Shown piece after piece: positions 14,676-18,236 of a stretch of DNA of 18,236 nucleotides. Below the pieces are notes generated by a model that had not been told where the DNA came from, ran no database searches, and worked only from the letters and a program-made list of their open reading frames with translations. The position numbers were made by a program, and so were the translations under genes. Source of the DNA: SIAJ01 sp035258765 (lineage in GTDB: Bacteria > Planctomycetota > Planctomycetia > Gemmatales > Gemmataceae); the NCBI GenBank assembly GCA_035258765.1, contig DATFWZ010000595.1, positions 1-18,236 of the forward strand. The letters run 5' to 3'. How positions within the stretch are numbered: the first letter of the stretch is position 1; each line of letters opens with the position of its first letter.

Positions 14676-15152
14676 ATGAGACTGCGAAGCATCGGAACCA
14701 CAACCCTGGCCCTGGTGGCGGTGCTCCTGTTCGGACCCGCCGGGCGGGCCGAGCATGGACACGTCCTGCTCAATCCCGATGACATCAAGTGGGGCGACGC
14801 GCCACCAATGCTCCCCCCGGGGGCCAAGGCCGCCGTCCTGAAAGGGGACCCAACCGGCAAGGAAATATTCGCCGTCGCCGCGAAGCTGCCCGCAAATTAC
14901 AAGGTCCCGGCCCACTCGCACCCGACCGATGAGCACGTGGTCGTCGTTTCCGGCACCTTGTACATGGGGCTGGGGGACAAGCTCGACCCGGACGCCGCCA
15001 AGCCGGTCAAACCCGGCGGATTCATGGTCGCCCCTGCCAAGGTGAACCACTTCGCCTTCACGAAGGAGGAGACGGTCATCGTCGTCTTCGCAATGGGTCC
15101 ATTCGAGTTCAACTACGTGAACCCGGACGACGACCCGCGGAAGAAGAAGTAG
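14676..15152 (+). CDS. Exported cupin-domain protein
   Basis: A 158-residue single-domain cupin with a signal peptide (hydrophobic residues 8-21, cleavage near AGRA|EH at 25). Cupin motif 1 is PAHSHPTDEHVVVVSG, giving metal ligands His80, His82 and Glu86. Motif 2 is PGGFMVAPAKVNHF with His125. All four ligands are present, so a bound metal is likely. The C terminus is charged (NPDDDPRKKK). Exported cupins of this type are often annotated only as cupin-domain proteins; substrate and reaction are unknown. The frame opens 60 bases further upstream, but ATG 14676 has GGAGGAG five bases before it and begins the signal peptide cleanly. It reads into the small gene pair that follows, with 25 bases between. 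Confidence 0.88.
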   Translation: MRLRSIGTTTLALVAVLLFGPAGRAEHGHVLLNPDDIKWGDAPPMLPPGAKAAVLKGDPTGKEIFAVAAKLPANYKVPAHSHPTDEHVVVVSGTLYMGLGDKLDPDAAKPVKPGGFMVAPAKVNHFAFTKEETVIVVFAMGPFEFNYVNPDDDPRKKK

Positions 15153-15177
15153 AACCGCCGCAGCCGAGAGCGCCAAA

Positions 15178-15477
15178 GTGGATGACTGGCCGTTCGACGA
15201 CCCCAAGAACGTGGCGACCCTTACCGTGCGCCAAGTCGTCCATCTGGGCCATCCCATTCTTCTGGTATCTCACGACGCCGAGGACGGGATGTGGCAGTTC
15301 CTCACCGGCGATGCGGTGGACATGGCCGACGCCCTGATCGTCAGCCTGCAGTCCGTCTATCTGCTCGACCCATCGATAGCGGGGCTGGCCGACTTGCCGT
15401 TGGGTTGGAAGGCCTCGCGTCCGTCACGAGCGGAACCGTGGCAACGGCGGTCGTGTCTAGCCGGAGAGTCTCAATGA
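15178..15477 (+). CDS. Small conserved-looking protein of unknown function
   Basis: A 99-residue soluble protein starting at GTG, with GAGAG about eight bases upstream. It has no signal or membrane segment. The composition is that of a compact acidic domain: VRQVVHLGHPILLVSHD at 17-33, DGMWQFLTGD at 36-45, then LLDPSIAGLADLPLGWKA at 62-79. The DGMWQF and DLPLGW-type motifs look conserved and recall small DUF2185-like or immunity-type proteins, but I cannot assign a family. The last 15-20 residues look less ordered. Its stop codon overlaps the ATG of the next gene (ATGA), so the two are very likely translated together. Confidence 0.68.
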   Translation: MDDWPFDDPKNVATLTVRQVVHLGHPILLVSHDAEDGMWQFLTGDAVDMADALIVSLQSVYLLDPSIAGLADLPLGWKASRPSRAEPWQRRSCLAGESQ

Positions 15478-15785
15478 AGGTGCTCCGCCCCGCCCTGCTC
15501 GTCGCGGGGATCATCTGTACGATCCTGTTCTTCTCGTCCAACGTCCGGTACGTCGAGACGCGGGAGGGCGAGCACCGCATTTGGGGCGTCGGCCTGGACA
15601 TTTCGCCCTGGATCAAGCAGGACCGCAGCTCGGGCAGGACGACGATGTGGGAGATCAACTTCTTCTCCTGGTCCTGGTTGGTCGGGATCGCGGGGTGCGC
15701 GGCCTTCTGGGGCTACCGGCGTCTCGGGTGTATCGCGTGCGCCGCGCCGACCAAGACCCCCCAGCCCGCGACCCCGGCGCCGTAG
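15474..15785 (+). CDS. Small two-helix membrane protein
   Basis: A 103-residue protein, not recognised. A first hydrophobic helix at about 5-21 (ALLVAGIICTILFF) is followed by an external or periplasmic loop of about 45 residues rich in Arg, Glu and Trp, then a second helix at about 64-82 (FFSWSWLVGIAGCAAFW), and a short tail with CIAC and a Pro/Thr-rich end. ATG 15474 overlaps the preceding stop by four bases and has GGAGAG six bases before it. The TAG stop codon is the second to fourth base of the palindromic element beginning at 15782, so the natural C terminus may have been changed by that repeat. Confidence 0.72.
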   Translation: MKVLRPALLVAGIICTILFFSSNVRYVETREGEHRIWGVGLDISPWIKQDRSSGRTTMWEINFFSWSWLVGIAGCAAFWGYRRLGCIACAAPTKTPQPATPAP

Positions 15786-15886
15786 GGAACGCCCTCCGTG
15801 GCGTTCCGAATTGCCCGCCGATCCGGGGCGCATCATTGTTCCCGGGTGAGCCTGCCCCACGGAACGCCACGGAGGGCGTTCCCTAC
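15782..15886. repeat. 105-base palindromic element, two inverted hairpins
   Basis: Two perfect inverted arms of 27 bases (15782-15808 and 15860-15886) are separated by 51 bases. Each arm is itself a hairpin: GGAACGCC, a 6-base loop (CTCCGT or its complement), then GGCGTTCC, at 15786-15807 and 15861-15882. No flanking duplication is obvious and there is no ORF inside. It sits exactly between two plus-strand genes. The form is that of a REP/BIME-like pair or a very short MITE. Confidence 0.85.
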
Positions 15887-15915
15887 ACGCGAATTGCAAC
15901 TGCAAAGGACCACTG

Positions 15916-16320
15916 ATGCCCCCTCGCAAGCCCCAGGCCCGTGCCGAGATGGCCCTGCGCGACTACGCCATGACGTACCCGCAAGCCACTGAGGACTTCC
16001 CCTGGGACCACCGGGCCATCAAGGTGAAGGGGAAGATGTTCTTGATCCTCTCCGGGCCGGAGGGCATTCTGAACGTGACCGTCAAGCTGCCGGAGTCCGG
16101 CCCGCACGCCCTCGGGCTGCCGTTCACGGAACCGACTGGCTATGGTCTGGGGAAGAGCGGGTGGGTGACCGCCAGCTTCTGGGCGAAGGACACGGTCCCG
16201 CTGGAGATGATCCGCGAGTGGATCGACGAGAGCTACCGGGCCGTCGCCCCGAGGAGGCTGGTCGCGGCGCTGGAGGGTGCGAGTAAATCGGAGCAGAAGC
16301 CGAAGCGGAAGAAGAAGTGA
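15916..16320 (+). CDS. YjbR/MmcQ-family protein
   Basis: A 134-residue member of the YjbR/MmcQ (DUF419) family, small proteins with a double-wing fold that are annotated as DNA-binding mainly on structural grounds. Matching features are the N-terminal helix (MALRDYAMTYPQATEDFPWDH), KVKGKMFLIL at 36-45, VTVKLP at 54-59, GLGKSGWVTASF at 77-88, and the closing MIREWIDESYRAVAP. The tail is a Lys/Arg-rich extension (KPKRKKK) that could contact nucleic acid. The start has AAAGGA about eight bases upstream, 18 bases after the palindromic element ends. Its true cellular role is not known. Confidence 0.9.
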   Translation: MPPRKPQARAEMALRDYAMTYPQATEDFPWDHRAIKVKGKMFLILSGPEGILNVTVKLPESGPHALGLPFTEPTGYGLGKSGWVTASFWAKDTVPLEMIREWIDESYRAVAPRRLVAALEGASKSEQKPKRKKK

Positions 16321-16355
16321 GTACGAGGTTGGAGCATTTGGGTGCCGCGTCGGCA

Positions 16356-17012
16356 TCAGCCGCGGCGCACCACCGCGATGATGTGATTCAAGACATGCTC
16401 GCACTTCACCCCGATCGCGAGCCCGAGCCCCACGGCGGCCGTCTGAAATAGGTTGGTCAACGTCTCGGCCGTGAACAGGTGTAGGTGTTCGTGGTTGTCG
16501 TCCGGCTTCGATGGCACCGACGCGACGACGAACCTACTGGCCACCCGCAAGACCTCCCGCGCCCCGGCGAGGGGCTCGGTTAAGTGTTCCAGCACTTCGA
16601 GAATGGTCACGACGTCGAACGCCCGGTCCGGGAAGTCGAGGGCGGTGACGTCCCCGGCCACGGGCGTGATCCGGTCGATCCCACCCCAGCGAACGGCCTC
16701 CAGGTCGGCCACGCGTTGCGGGGAGCGGTCGAGCGCGGTGACCGGCAAGTCTGGGAAGGCGTCGAGGACGGGCCAGAGAAACGTCCCGCGACCGCTGCCG
16801 ATATCAAGCAGATCAGCGGAATCGAGCCCGTGGAAGATGCCAATCACGCGGCGGACGCGAGGCAACTCGGTCGTGCGCTTGAACTTGTGGACGCGCAGGC
16901 CCTGAGTTCGGCCGTACTCGACCAGCTCCGCCGGCGGCAAGCCCGGAGCGTCCGGCAGCCGGCCGCGAACAAACGCGGCGGCGAGATCAAGGAAGTAGTG
17001 TGTCTCGTCCAT
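16356..17012 (-). CDS. Class I SAM-dependent methyltransferase
   Basis: A 218-residue methyltransferase with a Rossmann fold. Motif I is LLDIGSGRG at 68-76, motif II has Asp95 in ALDRSPQRV, motif III has Asp121 in AGDVTALDF, and the FDVVTILEVLEHL segment at 132-144 is typical of UbiE/Methyltransf_11-type enzymes. The N-terminal 60 residues are helical and charged. The substrate cannot be inferred. The frame stays open to 17147, but MDETHYF at 17012 is the most likely start; an ATG at 17027 would add five residues. Neither has a strong ribosome site (GAGA about eight bases before 17012). It is divergent from the ADP-ribosylglycohydrolase gene. Confidence 0.88.
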   Translation of the reverse strand: MDETHYFLDLAAAFVRGRLPDAPGLPPAELVEYGRTQGLRVHKFKRTTELPRVRRVIGIFHGLDSADLLDIGSGRGTFLWPVLDAFPDLPVTALDRSPQRVADLEAVRWGGIDRITPVAGDVTALDFPDRAFDVVTILEVLEHLTEPLAGAREVLRVASRFVVASVPSKPDDNHEHLHLFTAETLTNLFQTAAVGLGLAIGVKCEHVLNHIIAVVRRG

Positions 17013-17060
17013 GGAAGGTTCTCGCATGGTATGATGCCCGCGCCAATCGAGGATTGCCGA

Positions 17061-18002
17061 ATGGACCGCCGCTCCCGCTATCGCGGCTCGCTGCTCGGCC
17101 TGGCCGCGGGCGACGCCCTCGGCACCACTGTTGAGTTCGAACCCCACGGGTCATTCAAGCCGCTGACCACTATCGTCGGCGGTGGCCCCTTCCACATGAA
17201 CCCGGGCGAGTGGACCGACGATACCTCCATGGCGCTCTGCCTGGCAGAGAGCCTGATCGAACGCAACGGGTTCGACCCGACCCACCAGCTCGAGAACTAC
17301 GTGCGCTGGTATCGGCACGGTCACTGGAGCTGCAAGGGGCGCTGCTTCGACATCGGCAACACGACCCGGGACGCTCTGGAACGGTTCGGGCGCGAGCGGC
17401 TGCCGTATTGCGGGTCCACGAACCCGAACGCGGCGGGGAACGGCAGCATCATGCGCCTGGCTCCGGTCCCGCTCTTCTTCGCCCGGCGGCCGGCGGAGGC
17501 GATCGAGCGGTCCGGGGACAGCTCGCGGACCACGCACGGCGCGCCAAACTGCGTGAGCGCCTGTCGCTACCTCGGCGGGCTGATCGTCGGGGCCGTCGAG
17601 GGCCGGCCGAAGGGGGAGCTGCTGTCCGCGAACTATTCACCGGTACCCGGTCTTTGGGATCGCGTACCGCTGAGCCAGGCGGTGGCCGAGATCGCGGCCG
17701 GGTCGTTCAAGTCCAAGGAGCCGCCGGCGATCAAGGGGTCGGGATACGTCGTCCAGTCGCTGGAAGCGGCCCTGTGGGCGTTCCACAAAACGGACACATT
17801 TCGCGACGGCGCCCTGCTGGCGGTTAACCTGGGCGACGACGCGGACACGACCGGGGCGGTCTACGGCCAGCTCGCGGGGGCGTACTACGGGGAGGCTGGC
17901 ATCCCGGCGGAGTGGCGGGCGATGATCTCGATGCGCGAAGAGATCGAGGGAATGGCCGACCGTGTGTATGAGTTGGCAGAGGAGATAGGGGCGGACGGCT
18001 AG
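17061..18002 (+). CDS. ADP-ribosylglycohydrolase family protein
   Basis: A 313-residue DraG/ARH-type hydrolase, expected to remove ADP-ribose from a protein or small molecule using two Mg2+ ions. The family signatures are all present: LLGLAAGDALG at 11-21, the metal-binding WTDDTSM at 51-57 (Thr52, Asp53, Asp54), GNGSIMRLAP at 127-135, TTHG with His159, and the C-terminal NLGDDADTTGAVYGQLAGA at 256-274 (Asp259/260, Asp262, Thr263). ATG 17061 has GAGGA eight bases upstream; an in-frame ATG near 17033 is less well supported. No partner ADP-ribosyltransferase is visible in the window, so the substrate is unknown. The closest neighbour is the divergent methyltransferase, 48 bases away. Confidence 0.94.
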   Translation: MDRRSRYRGSLLGLAAGDALGTTVEFEPHGSFKPLTTIVGGGPFHMNPGEWTDDTSMALCLAESLIERNGFDPTHQLENYVRWYRHGHWSCKGRCFDIGNTTRDALERFGRERLPYCGSTNPNAAGNGSIMRLAPVPLFFARRPAEAIERSGDSSRTTHGAPNCVSACRYLGGLIVGAVEGRPKGELLSANYSPVPGLWDRVPLSQAVAEIAAGSFKSKEPPAIKGSGYVVQSLEAALWAFHKTDTFRDGALLAVNLGDDADTTGAVYGQLAGAYYGEAGIPAEWRAMISMREEIEGMADRVYELAEEIGADG

Positions 18003-18042
18003 CGGCACCATGCCCCGACGACGCCGTCCGAGTGGGCTCAAA

Positions 18043-18148
18043 CTCGTGGCGGCAGAATTCCGCTTCTGCCGAGCCTGGCCGCTTGGGGGACAATGAACGA
18101 TGCCCCCGGGGGCGTCGCGCGGCAGAAGCGGAATTCTGCCGCCACGAG
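18043..18148. repeat. 106-base palindromic element, two inverted hairpins
   Basis: Two perfect 29-base inverted arms (18043-18071 and 18120-18148) flank a 48-base spacer. Each arm holds a hairpin: CGGCAGAA, a 6-base loop, TTCTGCCG, at 18050-18071 and 18120-18141. Its sequence is unrelated to the element at 15782, but its size and design are nearly identical. It lies in the last 234 bases of the window (18003-18236); no gene can be supported in the rest of that stretch. Confidence 0.85.
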
Positions 18149-18236
18149 GGCGAGCGTCTTTCGAGTTGGTGATTTCGCGCCCGGCTTTTTCTCAATACGT
18201 CGTGAAGCCGCGACGCGGAGGCTTTGCGGAGCGGAG

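Noticed and set aside
16341..16371. Imperfect hairpin at the convergent ends of the YjbR and methyltransferase genes
   Set aside because: The stem needs a 2-base bulge and part of it is coding sequence with no T-tract.

Overview
The window looks like chromosome from a high-GC planctomycete, most probably family Gemmataceae. The evidence is the gene content: a DUF1559 prepilin-like protein, a Tat-exported Gfo/Idh/MocA oxidoreductase, an Rpn-like PD-(D/E)XK/DUF4351 protein of a type amplified in Gemmataceae, a Minf_1886-type domain (restricted to Planctomycetes and Verrucomicrobia), several secreted proteins of unknown function, and palindromic intergenic repeats. The genus assignment is inference. 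I see no rRNA, tRNA, CRISPR array, prophage or insertion sequence with a transposase.

Layout. Bases 160-3497 hold two minus-strand genes: an exported oxidoreductase and, upstream of it, a zinc-ribbon/transmembrane/beta-propeller-like protein. Reading away from these is guaB (3676-5172), with a good -10 box. A secreted protein of unknown function starts 74 bases inside the guaB 3' end, so the two are probably translationally coupled. A DUF4351/Rpn-like gene (5945-6901) converges on the minus-strand sbcD-sbcC operon (11303 down to 6918), which encodes the Mre11/Rad50-type nuclease-ATPase for DNA end and hairpin processing. A possible 50-residue ORF lies behind sbcD.

From 11541 to 15785 all clear genes read on the plus strand: a LolA-like exported protein of lower GC, an Imm22-like/Minf_1886-like fusion, a DUF1559 pseudopilin, an exported cupin, and a pair of small genes joined by an ATGA overlap. 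A YjbR/MmcQ-family protein follows. The right end holds a SAM-dependent methyltransferase (minus) divergent from an ADP-ribosylglycohydrolase (plus), 48 bases apart.

The strongest non-coding signal is a set of palindromic elements confined to 14.4-18.2 kb. Two of them, 105 and 106 bases long, share no sequence but have the same plan: two inverted copies of a hairpin with an 8-bp stem and 6-base loop, separated by 51 or 48 bases. A third, C/G-rich pair has a 48-base spacer and larger hairpins. One element supplies the stop codon of the gene before it. These resemble REP/BIME-type or MITE-like mobile palindromes. No single obvious new defence operon is visible. The best protein-level novelty is the Imm22-like/Minf_1886-like fusion.
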